The notes beneath the pieces were generated by a model, which worked only from the letters and a program-made list of their open reading frames with translations, was not told the DNA's origin and ran no database searches. A stretch of 64,000 bases of DNA, taken from assembly GCF_008831285.2 (NCBI RefSeq), contig NC_045148.1, positions 23,975,878-24,039,877 of the forward strand. Reading direction: 5' to 3'. A program made the translations under genes and the position numbers. Source of the stretch: Nymphaea colorata (taxonomy: Eukaryota; Streptophyta; Magnoliopsida; Nymphaeales; Nymphaeaceae). This document shows positions 1-10,569 of this stretch, piece by piece (positions within the stretch are counted from its first letter, which is position 1; the number at the start of each line of letters is the position of its first letter).

Positions 1-760
1 ATTTGAGTATGTAATATGTAATGGTCCTCTAACAAAGACCATGTGTCATGGACTAAAAGTGATCAAAATGACTCTGTTAGTTAAATAGAAGACCCTTCCC
101 CCCACAAGCAAAAGTGAAACCTGGAAAATCTTCATTCTATTTCCTAGGAAGTAATATCTTTAATCTTTTCAAGCATACAAAAATGCACGCCGATGGCCAC
201 ATTCATAAAATTATTTGCCGGTCACAGTTTGAAGTTTAAGTATAATACTTTATATTGAAGTATTGTGGGAGCATTGCAATTTGTGTCCCTCACCCAGCCA
301 GATATCGCTTTTGTGTAAATAGGGTTGTTTGTGTCCTAAAATTCATTTAGGTTTGCTTTTGGAGTGTATCAAAAATTATTTTTATTTTCAAAAGAGAAAA
401 AAAGGGACTAACCCCTCGGTACGAGGCTTGGCCATTCCTGACACCTTTATGATGGTTAACTAGTCTTAAGCTATGTTCATTCTCAATGCATTTCATATTC
501 ACCCAAACATCATCTTCAACCTATATGTGGTGTGGTACTTGCTAAAGAAGTTTTAATTTTATAAAGCGAAGGATAAACCTTTTTCAAAACAGGTAGAGAG
601 AGCGAGATAAAGATTTTTAAGAGAAAGAAAATATAGACAGAGAAAAACTAGTAAAAGAACAATAGATTTTAAGAGAAAATTAAGAGAGAGAAGTAAAGAT
701 TTATAAGTGAGTGGAAAGAAATAAAGAGAAAAACTAGTAGAAGAGAAAGAGATAATTCAT
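1..760. other. Intergenic AT-rich sequence with GA-rich tail
   Basis: No coding region is supported here. From about 590 to 760 the plus strand is a purine-rich run made of GAGAGA, AAAGA and AGAAAA words. It leads directly into the dispersed repeat that starts at 761. Nothing else recognisable was seen. Confidence 0.5.
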
Positions 761-1018
761 AATTGATTCTTGGTCTCAATTTTGAACATTTGAGTGATTG
801 GGGCATGGATTTTCTGAATCTATTTTCTTAGTTTGGGCCCGATTTTGATTCTCGAGTGTAATTATGAACTTTTAACTTTCTTTTTGGATCTAGGGCAGGA
901 TTTGGGATTTGGGTCTTGGATTTGGATTTGGGTTTGGGTTTAGATATAAGTTCCATTTTGGATCTCAAAATTTGAATTTTGATCTAAGGCTTAGTTTTAG
1001 ATCTAGAGCTCAGTTTTA
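761..1018 (+). repeat. Dispersed repeat, copy 1 of 2
   Basis: This copy matches 4866-5174 in the same orientation. Both start with AATTGATTCTTG. Both share the ordered words GATTTTCTGAATCT, GATTTTGATTCTC or a near variant, TTTTGGATCTAG and AGAGCTCAGTTTTA. The inner part is rich in GGATTTGGATCTGG-like words, so part of the likeness is low complexity, but the unique words keep the same order and spacing. Copy 2 is about 50 bp longer near its start. No terminal repeats or target duplications were found, so the element class is unknown. Confidence 0.65.
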
Positions 1019-1074
1019 GATCCAGATTGGGATCTATTGATCTGTTTTTTTAATCTAAAGTTGGAATTTGGATC

Positions 1075-3260
1075 CAGATCTGGATCTAAGGTTTGGTTTT
1101 TGGATATTGACTTGGGATTTTGGATTGGGCTTAGATCTAGATTTGACATGAATTATCAGCCTAGATTGAGGTAGGGCTTTGGAAGTTTAGATTTAAATTT
1201 AGATGAGTTCCAAAATATAGTCGATAACCAAATTGGAGGGTAATTGGATCAGAACAGCGATGAATTATTTGACACCCCAAATTGTTAAAAATAATTGTGA
1301 CAATGCTAGATGTATATGAAACTTGAAAATTTGGGGGTACTTACAAGGTTCAGCGAATTTATTAGGATCCGGTAGAATCTCAATGGGGATCTGTCAAGAG
1401 AATATTAAGATTCATAAAAGCTACCATTCATTGTGGTCTAATCTTCAAAGTTCAAAACATACAAGAACAAAGAATTTCATATATATATATATAGCGATGC
1501 GGACGGGGCTGAATGCCCAAATGATTGATCGATGGTCAACATTTATGCAGCCTTCTTGGGACTGAATCTTCTTGTAGGAAGTTCAAAGAAACAACAAGTT
1601 TTTTCTACGTCTAGCAGACGATGCAACGTGGTAGACATATTTCCAGTTGAACTTGAAATAAGAACAAAAGAAATCCACCATCCATATGGTCTGACAATGT
1701 GAGTGCAAAATATTTATCAGCTATTCCAACTTTCTCATAATAGAAGCCAGCACGCACGTTGAAGTGGATTTTCATTTTGTTAGGGACAAAGTTGCTCAAG
1801 GCACTAGTGTTGTGAGACTAACATCATCCGAAGAGCAGATTGAAGGTGGTTGCAGGCAATCAGATCTTAGTGGTAAGTTGGGATAGGCTTGAGCATCGGG
1901 CCGGCCGGTTAGATAAGAGCCGGAATCAAGCTGGCCCGACACCCAAAACTTGAGTTCAGGCTTGATTTGATTAAAATAAAAAACATTATTTAAATATAAA
2001 GTAAAAAAATTTGATATAACATATATTTTTAATAATAAAAAACATATCATTATTAAAATAAAAATAATATTAAAAAATACATCAAATGGAGCCCCGTCGA
2101 ATCAACCCAACTATTTTTTTGACCCGCTCGATGCTTACCGCTACGTGGGGATATGGACTCGGGTTTGAGGATTGAAAGTTAACAAAGGCACAGCGGGTCC
2201 CACCCTTGTGGTTTGTTCCAACCGACCCCGTCTTGGTTTGAAGTTTCAACTTAAATAGCGATTCTCCTACCACAAAATTGCAGGATCCAATTATCTAATC
2301 TCCTACCACTCTTTTGGCAGTTGAGAGAGAAAGAGCCGATTCCTGTGGGGTGATTATTTAACTCCTGACCGGAAGTTGTTTCTTTTCCCATTAAAGCCGA
2401 CGTGATGGGAATTCCTTTAGCGGTCCACTGCCAACCAATCTTAGCAACCTTACATATACATATGAATGTATTGTATGTTGTGCTTACTCTAAACTGACGG
2501 AGTTCCAAAGAACTTGTAGTGATCAATTCGCTTAGTTTTTCAGCCCTTGGACATTTTTTTGGTGCGGCCATTGGCCTAATGGTTGAATGCTCTGTTTTGG
2601 TTCTCGGGCTTCCACCTCTTAGTGTACGTGCCATCCAACAAAGGAGGCGTGCCGACACAAGGGTACCATGCGAACAGGCCTTTTATTACTCTCTCTTCAA
2701 AATGTTGTCCACCCACATCCCAAGTGATCCATTTTCTTCCCTATGAGTTCCCCACAATTTGCAATCTACCATCCTTATGGATCCAGCACCTAAGGATTTG
2801 GTACTTCTTTCTTAGACAGATAGAAAGTTGTGTGCGTCATGCGCATGTTACATAGCAAAGGATGGGAGGACATTTTGGTCATTTATTTAAAAGGAACGTA
2901 CTTTACAATCTTTTTATTTTTTTCATTTATATTTTTGTTTTTAAAAAAGTTTTTTTGTGTGTGTTAACTAAGGGTATTTTAGTCATTAACCATAGTTGCG
3001 CACGAAAATTTGTGCACCAATATGGTCCATATAACCAGGTTTGCTATTTGAGGCTTTCATTCCCAGTTTAGATGGTCTTATTTGTTCATTGCATGAATTA
3101 TTGCAGCATTTCTTGGACAACCCATGGCATGATGTATCTTCTTCAGTGACACAGGGGTTGTTCAATTACTCCATAGCCATCACACCGCCACAGTCTTGCC
3201 CTTTAGTTCTCGTTCAGCTGGTGGAAGAGGCAAAACCAGCTTTAATTCCTAACCACAATT
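1075..3260. other. Intergenic, no supported gene
   Basis: Only short ORFs without recognisable domains occur here. Around 1890-1945 there is a GGGCCGGCCGG-rich patch followed by very AT-rich sequence to about 2080. A similar pairing occurs at 52850-52985, and such GGGCCGGGC-headed segments are often non-autonomous transposon ends. The stretch 2080-2860 is less AT-rich but shows no domain. No promoter or RNA gene could be supported. Confidence 0.4.
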
Positions 3261-3269
3261 ATTGATGTT

Positions 3270-3435
3270 CGATGAGTCGAGCCAACTCTGCTTCACTCTT
3301 GACCACTCTTAGTTAAACTCGGATCAAGCTCAACTCATCTAATAAACAAGTCGTGTTCGAGTTAAAGTTAAGTAAACGAGTAGAGTTTGAGCTTGGCAAG
3401 CTCAACTTAAGTAAACTTGAGTAAGGCCAACAAAG
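3270..3435. repeat. GAGCTCGAG-type degenerate repeat
   Basis: The sequence is built from words such as GAGTCGAGC, AAGCTCAACT and GAGTTTGAGCTTGG in both orientations. Related patches lie at about 6480-6580, 15830-15975 and 47780-47955. Such patches are common in plant intergenic DNA and probably derive from non-autonomous transposons. No ends could be fixed. The hAT MITE at 3444 lies just beside it. Confidence 0.5.
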
Positions 3436-3643
3436 ATAACATGCAGGGGCGGAGGGAGGGGGGGCCGCTTGGGCCATGGCCCGGGTGAGCGCAAAAATTT
3501 TTTTTTATATTAAAAAATCAATTTTTTTTAGTTTGGCATGGCCCATCGCTCCTCTTGGCCCTACCCATCACTCATCTTGACCCGACCCGCAAATCATTTG
3601 GCCCGCCCCTAAATAAAATCCTGGCTCCGCCCCTGATAACATG
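3436..3643. mobile_element. hAT (Tip100-like) MITE with 8-bp TSD
   Basis: The element proper is 3444-3635 (192 bp). Its 11-bp terminal inverted repeats are perfect: CAGGGGCGGAG at 3444-3454 and its complement CTCCGCCCCTG at 3625-3635. It is flanked by a perfect 8-bp target duplication, ATAACATG, at 3436-3443 and 3636-3643. An 8-bp TSD is the hAT hallmark, and CAGGGGCGGAG matches the published terminus of the Tip100 group. There is no room for a transposase, so the copy is non-autonomous. The perfect TIRs and TSD suggest a fairly recent insertion. Confidence 0.95.
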
Positions 3644-3743
3644 TAAAAGATTATTTACAATATCATGACAATAAACCGCTACATCAGATTTCACCCTTGC
3701 TAGATAGTTCAAACTCAATCTGGCTGTTTCTACTCATGTTCAC

Positions 3744-3750
3744 ACATATG

Positions 3751-3784
<34 letters not shown>

Positions 3785-3785
3785 T
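3744..3785. repeat. (AT)n microsatellite
   Basis: An almost uninterrupted AT/TA dinucleotide tract of about 40 bp. Confidence 0.9.
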
Positions 3786-4865
3786 TAAATAATGTCCCGG
3801 CTAAGCTTCAGCCCAATCTTGGCCTGAGTTTAGCATCAGCAGTTTGAGTTCGAGCCAAGAGAGCTGGGTGAAGCTACCCACATTGTAACTTGTCTCTGCA
3901 TATACTTATAGTATAGTGAAGGGATGAGTCCAAAATGGAAACTCTGATGTGTTGAAGAAGCTTTTTGAGGGTCTCCACGTGCTCCCCTTTCTACACATTG
4001 AAGATGAAGGTTGGATATGTAAAGAATGCCAAATTTAAAGATGAAAAAATGTTGAAAGTGGGAGAGAAGAATAGATGAAGGAAGAAAGATTAAAAAAAAC
4101 TTCAAAGCTCTTAGTTAGAGGGCTCAAGGAGTTCCCCAAATGTTAGCTCATTCCCAATGATGAAGATGAGGGGGTATTTATAAAAAAAAAAAAAAGAAGC
4201 AGAGCTAAAATTCAACATTTGAAAGTTTTTTTAATTTCTCAAGATTTCTTATGAATTTTAAAGCTTTTGAAATATTTTATTTCTATTTTGCTTTATAGGT
4301 TTTGACATGTGGAGATTTGCCCTTAGCTTTGGAAACATCGTTTGGAGGGGGTTAGCAGGGCTAAAGCCCACCCAAGAGGAGCAAAATGCTTTCTTGGGGC
4401 TAATTTGTACCTAAAAAAGGAGATTGTCAAGGTAGCAGGCCCTGTTCTGGGTGCACATGACTGTGCATTGCGCTTGGTGCCGCCATGCACTTTCAACCAT
4501 GGCACTCGATAGCACCATGCAGCGTAGGCCAGAGCACTTAGTAGCACAAGAAGTGCTGCCCGTCTGCCATCCTCAAGTAGGTCCCACCCTAAAAAAAATA
4601 AAAGTTTAACAACAAAAATATGTAATACTTTTAAGAGGTAAAATATTCCTTTTATAAAACGGGTCTGGCAACATTTTTTATGATTCCAGGTTCGTTTTCG
4701 ATCCGGATCTAATTCCTTGAATGGGAGGGTCCAGATCGATGTCAAAGGTTGGATCATGGATTAGATAGGTGCTTACGCTTGAAATATGGATTGTACATCC
4801 AGATTTGGATTTTACGAAGCTGAGTCGAATTGAAAAGCGATGGCGAGCTTGCGAATGATGTTGGG

Positions 4866-5174
4866 AATTGATTCTTGAGCTCGATTTCAAACATCTGAGT
4901 TTGAATTTTTTTTTTATCTAGATTTTTGGTTTTTTCTTATCCAATCTAGGTCAATGGGTGATTTTCTGAATCTGTTTTCCTATTTTGGGCCTGACTTTGA
5001 TTCTCATGTCTATATGAGTTTTAACCTTCCTTTTGGATCTAGAGCAGGATTTTGGATCTGGGACTTGGATTTGGATTTGGGTCTATATCTAAGGTTCTAT
5101 TTTGGATCTAAAACTTTGAATTTGGATCTGAATTTGGATCTAAGGCTTAGTTTTAGATTTAGAGCTCAGTTTTA
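4866..5174 (+). repeat. Dispersed repeat, copy 2 of 2
   Basis: Second copy of the repeat at 761-1018, in the same orientation and sharing its start (AATTGATTCTTG) and end (GAGCTCAGTTTTA). It contains an extra T-rich stretch near 4905-4945 that is absent from copy 1. Runs of GGATTTGGATCTGG-like words dominate 5040-5150. Confidence 0.65.
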
Positions 5175-5274
5175 TTGCATCTCTATATATATAATCTCTC
5201 CCTTTATATCTACATGTACTCTCTCTCTATCTCTATTGCATCTCTTTAGATTTATATAAACTCAAAATACATAC

Positions 5275-5483
5275 TCAAAGGAAGTGAACACCCAATCTCA
5301 AATTGTGTCTAATTACAGAACTGAACATGAAAGCACGTTCCTCTTCTATACTCAAAACGTGAAAAAGATAATAATAAAAAAAAAGATAAAATAAAAAGAT
5401 TCCACAATACGCTAGATTCCACAATAATAAAAAGATAATAATAAAAACATGAAGCGAACACCCAATCTCTTTGTTCATGTTCT
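5275..5483. repeat. Short local duplications in AT-rich 3' flank of the LRR gene
   Basis: The words GAACACCCAATCTC (5285 and 5458), AAAGATAATAATAAAA (three times) and a CGCTAGA-containing word recur between about 5283 and 5520. The region lies immediately downstream of the minus-strand LRR pseudogene and overlaps its last codons. It looks like local slippage or duplication of an AT-rich 3' region. Confidence 0.5.
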
Positions 5484-6395
5484 TTACGCTAGACAAAAAG
5501 ATAATAATAAAAAAAAAGCAGTGGAAAAGAACACTAGTGTCATAATGTGAGTAGGTAGGCAGGCAGCAGGCAGCAGGGCCAGAGCCACGTGGTACCAAGA
5601 ATCCGATCCGAGACTCGACCCACTCGAGGTCACCGCCGAGCCATCACGAGCCAACGACTCGGCGAGGTTAGCAGAGATGCACCCATCGACTTCCACCCTG
5701 ACCAAGTCGGTGCCGACCATCTCCGTGCCGAGACACAGGCCATCGTTTCCAGCGAGCTTGAGCTTGGGGCCCAACTGCTCCACCACCTCCTTTCGGAATG
5801 CTACCTGCCCGCTGAGCTGGTTGTAGCTGAGGTCAAGGTCGTGAATGAAGGGGAGCGCACCGAGCCCAGATGGTATGGCCCCGGTGAGCCCGTTGTGGTC
5901 TAGCGACGGGTAGGTCAGGTTGCGTAGGCAAGGCATGGAAGCTGGAATGGTGCCGACAAGGCCAGTGTAGGCCAAGTCGAGGCCGACCAACCCGGTCATC
6001 TGGGTCCAGACATCTGGAAGGGTCCCTCCCAGGGGTTTCCCCCCCAAGTGGAGGTCCTGCAGACCATGCATTCGTCCCAGGAACAGTGGAAGTCTGCCAT
6101 TGATGAGGACCAACATTTCCAAGCCCTTTAGCTCCCCTGGTGACGCAGGAATCTCGCTGGATATGTTGTTGAAGCTCAAATCCACCTTAGTTGCCTTAGC
6201 TCCCCTGGTGGCTGATCTCCAGTGGCAGCAGCCTGGTTATCTGGTTCCGGCCAGTGGCGGAGCCAGAAAAATGGGCTGGAGGGCACTTGTTTAAATAAAC
6301 TCAAATCTGGTGGGGCACTTATATATTTAAGATTTCACACCAGCCACAATGTGGCTACGCAACTGGTTCCAGCTAGGGTTAAGGACGATGAGCTA
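5484..6395 (-). pseudogene. PII-2-like leucine-rich-repeat protein, 5'-truncated pseudogene
   Basis: The longest open frame (5484-6185) encodes about 233 residues with plant extracellular LRRs. Motifs include VDLSFNNISSEIP, LDLAYTGLVGTIP and LDLSYNQLSGQV. The last repeat is followed by a cap of the form LGPKLKLAGNDGLCL and a hydrophobic C-terminal tail. This order resembles the Piriformospora indica-insensitive protein 2 type of secreted or membrane-anchored plant LRR protein. There is no signal peptide and no ATG: the frame begins at GTG, and the preceding LRR (PPGELRQL) is in another frame, implying a 1-bp frameshift near 6186. Farther upstream, LNPSW and NQITRLLP belong to the same repeat but are separated by a hAT MITE at 6252-6365. 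Beyond about 6395 no LRR is visible. It is probably dead; family assignment is fairly safe, ligand or partner unknown. Confidence 0.8.
6244..6373. mobile_element. hAT MITE inserted in the LRR pseudogene
   Basis: The element is 6252-6365 (114 bp). The left terminus is CAGTGGCGGAGCCAG and the right terminus GTGGCTACGCAACTG is its imperfect complement with three mismatches. The flanking 8 bp are GTTCCGGC (6244-6251) and GTTCCAGC (6366-6373), an 8-bp TSD with one substitution. Removing the element and one TSD copy brings LNPSW and NQIT of the host LRR into one frame, independent evidence for the borders. No coding capacity. Confidence 0.85.
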
Positions 6396-6479
6396 GGTGT
6401 TCTTTTGAAATTTTTAAACTTAAAACCAAAGAAAGAAATCAGGTCAAATGGGGAGTTGGTATGCGAGCTTAAAAGAGTC

Positions 6480-6590
6480 ATGCTCGAGGTGTGGCTTGTC
6501 TGTCGAATCGAGTTCAAGCTGACCTTGTATAGCTAAACTAGAGCTCGAGCCAAGCTGAACAAGCTTAATTTTGACTCGGCTCCTATATAG
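6480..6590. repeat. GAGCTCGAG-type degenerate repeat
   Basis: Contains CTCGAG, GAGTTCAAGCTGACC, GAGCTCGAGCCAAGC and similar words, as at 3270-3435. No ends were identified. Confidence 0.4.
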
Positions 6591-6714
6591 CCCTATAAGT
6601 GATCAAGTGTGTGCTGAAGTGGTGTGAGGTGCCTGTGTAGTGAGACGGCATGAGCAAGTGTTAATGATTCACTTCTTAGTTTTAATTTTCAATACAAGGT
6701 TTTTATTTAAAAAT

Positions 6715-6900
6715 AAATCCAATCCTGATCTGAATCTGAATTTGAATCTGAATCCAATCGGATATATATGTACAACCAAATCTGAACGTCAATCTAGTCA
6801 GGTATCATTTCTTAAATCCGAATCTGATCCGATTTCTTAATCGGATATTAATTTTTTTCCATATGCGATATTTTTTGAACTGGTTTGGTTGGATATCCAA
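6715..6900. repeat. ATCCGAATCTGAAT-type repeat segment
   Basis: A run of variants of AATCTGAATC and ATCCGATTT, ending near GGTTGGATATCCAAT. The same vocabulary occurs at 9438-9838, 12047-12470, 48030-48430 and 59640-59880, suggesting an old dispersed repeat family. The class is not determined. Confidence 0.5.
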
Positions 6901-7164
6901 TTAAAATCAGATATATTGACAACCGTAATTTGGGAGGAATTGTCTCTATATGACCTTTCAGCTATTATTGACCATATCCATTCAATGACAAATTCTAAAG
7001 TTCTCTTTGTTGGACTTTCAGAAGTTATTTATTCATTTTATTTCCCCATGCTTTCTGACTTGATTTTGTTTAGCACTCAAAATAATCTTATTTGATCATT
7101 TTCTTGGAACTATAATGGCTTGAGCAGCCTTTACTCGGCCAAAGATACCAGAGACGGTGATAGC

Positions 7165-7240
7165 TGCCACTACAAGAAAACCCCTTACCTCTGACGGGTT
7201 TTTTTTCACCACCAACAGAGCTGGGTTATCTCTGCATATA
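7165..7240 (+). mobile_element. CACTA (En/Spm) left end, partner end not found
   Basis: CACTACAAGAAAA at 7168-7180 is the canonical plant CACTA terminus. It is followed by a TGACGGGTTTTTTTT word at about 7193, like the subterminal motifs of these elements. The three bases before it (TGC) would be the target duplication. No TTTTCTTGTAGTG was found downstream, so the element is truncated or its other end is unrecognisable. No transposase sequence was seen. Confidence 0.6.
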
Positions 7241-7257
7241 CTTATGTCTTATCTCAA

Positions 7258-7412
7258 TCTTGGGTGCCGTTTGGCAACAATAACAGTATGTAACAATTCC
7301 ATATATCCATCGCAAATATTATGCAGATTTATGCAATATTATGTTATAACATTCAATGAATCTGCCCGAAATATTATTGCAGATACAAACAACACTAATA
7401 TACTGTTGTGAT
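7258..7412. repeat. Possible MITE beginning GGGTGCCGTTTGGC
   Basis: GGGTGCCGTTTGGCAACAAT at about 7260 resembles a common start of plant MITEs. The far side has only a weak inverted match (AATATACTGTTG near 7400). No target duplication was found, so this is tentative. Confidence 0.25.
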
Positions 7413-8125
7413 TAGCAGTCGACCGCTACTTCCGGCTTTGTTCCTAGAGCTGAAAGCATTTAAATGATATTTTTATTTTTTATTTTTTTTGAGCTAGATG
7501 TTGGTGGTTGTTGGCTTGCATCATCTTAGCTTCCACAGGTATATATGACTGGTATTTTTACTGTCTTATGTGAAGTAATTGCTTATTTGTGTGCTTTAAC
7601 TTATGCATGTGGATTCTTGTCAATCCAGTAACATAGTGATCCAGATACTAGAATCCGTACGTGATGGTCACATCAACTGGATCAGTGATTTATTATCAGC
7701 TATATGTATGACCAATCACCCGGTTTGATTACTCACCAGAAGCAAGATACGAGCATCAGAAATATATGTGCAGCATACTAAGTGCGTGATTGAATTTTTA
7801 TACTCATGTACAGGCCTGAATGTGACAAACAACATTTAGGAAGCACTTTGATAAAAGTGAAATCCATTTAATTGACTAAAACATCAATAGAATATGTTAC
7901 GAAACATTGCCAAAAGAAAGCTCATTAAGTTCATGTTCTTTTGTTGCTATGATTTTCGATTGTTGATTTTGGGCTTTTGCCTTTATATTACTGGGTAAAT
8001 CATTAAGCAATGTTAATGCTTTGAGATATTGCACCCCAGACTATTAAAATTCGAGATCATCTAACAAGATATTATTTATCAAGCCAAAATTGCTAGTAGT
8101 ACTTTACACAGATCAACCAGTTACA

Positions 8126-8303
8126 ATACACACCAGGGACGGATGCACGGTGCTCGCAGGGCCTTGGCCCCCCACCCTAAAAATTTTAAACAATTCAAAC
8201 ATTGATATGTAAATTTCATAAATTTTAGTTTAACGTATATAAAAAAATTGAAATTTTGGTCTCTATTGAAATTTTGAAACTGTAGTTCTGTTCTGACACA
8301 CAC
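8126..8303. mobile_element. Probable degenerate hAT MITE
   Basis: The candidate is 8134-8295 (162 bp). The left end CAGGGACGGATGCACGG followed by CAGGGCCTTGGCCCCCC resembles Tip100-type ends. The right end GTTCTGTTCTG is only a weak complement. The flanks ATACACAC (8126-8133) and ACACACAC (8296-8303) differ at one base, but the AC-rich context makes a chance match possible. AAATTTTAA-type interior is typical of these MITEs. Confidence 0.5.
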
Positions 8304-8952
8304 ATTCTAACATACAGAGCACTGATATGCTTGTGCAAGTAATGTTGATCTTACGTAGAAATTTCGTAAATTAAGCTCTCTTTTGGTGCAGTTTAACTGC
8401 TAACATGTACCTGTGTGTTTTGGTTTGCTTCCTTTTGTGTGCTTTTGAAGGGTTGAGCCAATTCTTGGCAAACATCACCGTGTATATCAGCATTAATTGC
8501 AGCTCTGCTGATCTTTCTCTATTGCACAGATTGATTTTGCTTAAGAAATGTAGGGGCCTGACATAAATTCTGCTTTTGACTAACAAGGTAACATAATCAA
8601 ATGACAGAGAGCATTTCTTTCACATTTGTTCTGAGAAATTTGGTGGTGATTCTGCCGTTGACTGCTGAATGTTTGTTTCCTGGTCCTGATCAAGCAGGAA
8701 CAGGATGCATTACTTGCCTCAAATTAATCCAGATGTTCTTTCATGAATTCAAAAGTTCCAGCACAACCGAGAAACAATTTCTAAACTAGGTACTATGCAT
8801 AACCAACAACTTGGTTGAACTGTTAAACTTCCATAGAATAGATGCTGGATCCATGCAAATGCCAACAAAATTCTGTTTTTATCTTAGTTTTTGAATTTTG
8901 GAGATACGCAAACAGTAGTCATGGCTATAACCAGCTGCTTAAGATATATAAA

Positions 8953-8955
8953 CAT

Positions 8956-9010
<55 letters not shown>
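8953..9010. repeat. (AC)n(AT)n compound microsatellite
   Basis: About 13 AC units followed by about 14 AT units. Short ORFs read through this tract are artefacts. Confidence 0.95.
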
Positions 9011-9011
<1 letters not shown>

Positions 9012-9228
9012 TTTTTTCGTTTTATTCAGCGGACTTATTTTTCGTGTTTTATCACTGTTTTTTGAAAAATAAAAAGATGCGTTTTTTATGATTATATTTA
9101 ATTGGTTGTCATCTCTCAGAACCTATATGTAAATGGTGGTTCTCGTCAGTCATGAAAATGTTGAATAGTCATCAATGAAACTGCCAACCTACAGTATGAA
9201 AGGAGGCCTTACAATATAACAATAATAC

Positions 9229-9254
9229 TACTATTATTATTATTATTATTAAAT
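9229..9254. repeat. (ATT)n microsatellite
   Basis: A run of seven or eight ATT triplets with flanking imperfect units. Confidence 0.85.
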
Positions 9255-9437
9255 AATATAATAATGACAATAATTGTGGATAAGACGGCCAGGTGAGCAT
9301 TGGCCGCCAATGCTGACAATGCATGATAAATTCCTTCCTTTTATTAATTGATTCCACCAAAAATAACAATATAAATGTGAGCTACGTGGTTTGTCCAATG
9401 AGTGCCGGTTTTCGAGCCACCTTCTGGTGGCATTTAA

Positions 9438-9838
9438 GGATGTCAATGGATCGGATTCGGATCGGATACATCTTTAATTATATCTGTTTTTCAGATATTC
9501 ATATATTCAGATTCGAATTCGAATAAAGCAAAGTCATATCCGAATCCGAATACGAAATCCGATTTAACAATCCAAATCCAATTTTTATATTTATATTCAA
9601 ATCCGAGTCCGAATTTTGAACCTGATTTTGCCATTTTTGAAGAATTAGATACAGTATATTTGTCTAAAAATGAATCCGATACGAATGCGTATCCGAATCT
9701 GATATGATATTTATGTATATCCAAATCCGAATCCGATCGGATGCCATTTATTAAATCCGAATCCGATCCGATTTCTTTGTAGGATATTAAATTTTTATCC
9801 ATATCCGATTTTTTCGAATCGGATTGGTCGGATATCAC
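9438..9838. repeat. GGATCCGAATCC-type repeat, about 400 bp
   Basis: The segment starts GGATGTCAATGGATCGGAT and ends near ATCGGATTGGTCGGATATCAC. It is packed with ATCCGAATCCGA and its complement, so both ends carry related words in opposite orientation. The start matches GGATGTCAACGGATC at about 12049, suggesting one family. A 15-bp direct repeat (CCTTTTATTAATTGA) lies outside it at 9337-9351 and 9847-9861. No coding capacity. Confidence 0.6.
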
Positions 9839-10389
9839 GATGCTAACCTTTTATTAATTGAATTGGACCCATCGACGACTCATTTGTAATTGTGGCCATC
9901 CATTATCAGATGCTAACCTTTTCAAACTGGTGCGAAAAGAAAAATGCCAACTTGACTCGTGCTGTGCCGCTCGGGAGGGTGGTTCATTTGAAAGCACTCC
10001 ATCTTATTGGTTATGTACAAATACCGTCCTGAATACTGAATGTGTTTGTTGCCCGCTTCCAAAGGGAGGAAATAAACATCAGATATTTATATTGAGAGTA
10101 ATTGGTGGTCAAGAGAGGTCCCATTCATCACAGTCCACATGTTCCATGGCATATGTTAAATGGATATCAAAATCCGCATTCATCATAAGATCAAATTACT
10201 TTTCAAATGAATTTGAATGACATCGGTAAATAACTAAGCAATCAATGGCTGTCTCAACCTCACCAGAGGGTTGGGTTTGGAACCACTACATTGAATAAGG
10301 TTCAAAGTCTAACAATTAAGCAATCCAGTTTGGTACGTCGAAACCGGATTTTTATAATATTGATTTTATTTAGAAACCAACTAAAATAA

Positions 10390-10567
10390 TATTCTTTGGG
10401 TGACGGGAAGGTAATCCCACCGCTTCAATTTTTTTTTAAATGCATGTAAATTTTAAAAAAATTTACTTCTTGTATATAAAAATTTTGAAAAATGATATTT
10501 CTGCCCCAGCCAAAATTTAAAAACTTTAATTCAATCTTTCTCATGAAAAATTTTAGCTCCACCCCTG
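10390..10567. mobile_element. Truncated hAT (Tip100-like) right end
   Basis: CTCCACCCCTG at 10557-10567 differs by one base from the complement of the Tip100-type terminus seen at 3444. The preceding AAATTTTAAAA-rich sequence is typical of such elements. No matching left end or duplicated ACCTTGAC flank was found, so the start coordinate is approximate. Confidence 0.5.
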
Positions 10568-10569
10568 AC

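Noticed and set aside
8842-9091. Overlapping ORFs with HTHTHT and IYIYIY runs
   Set aside because: They are translations of the (AC)n(AT)n microsatellite.
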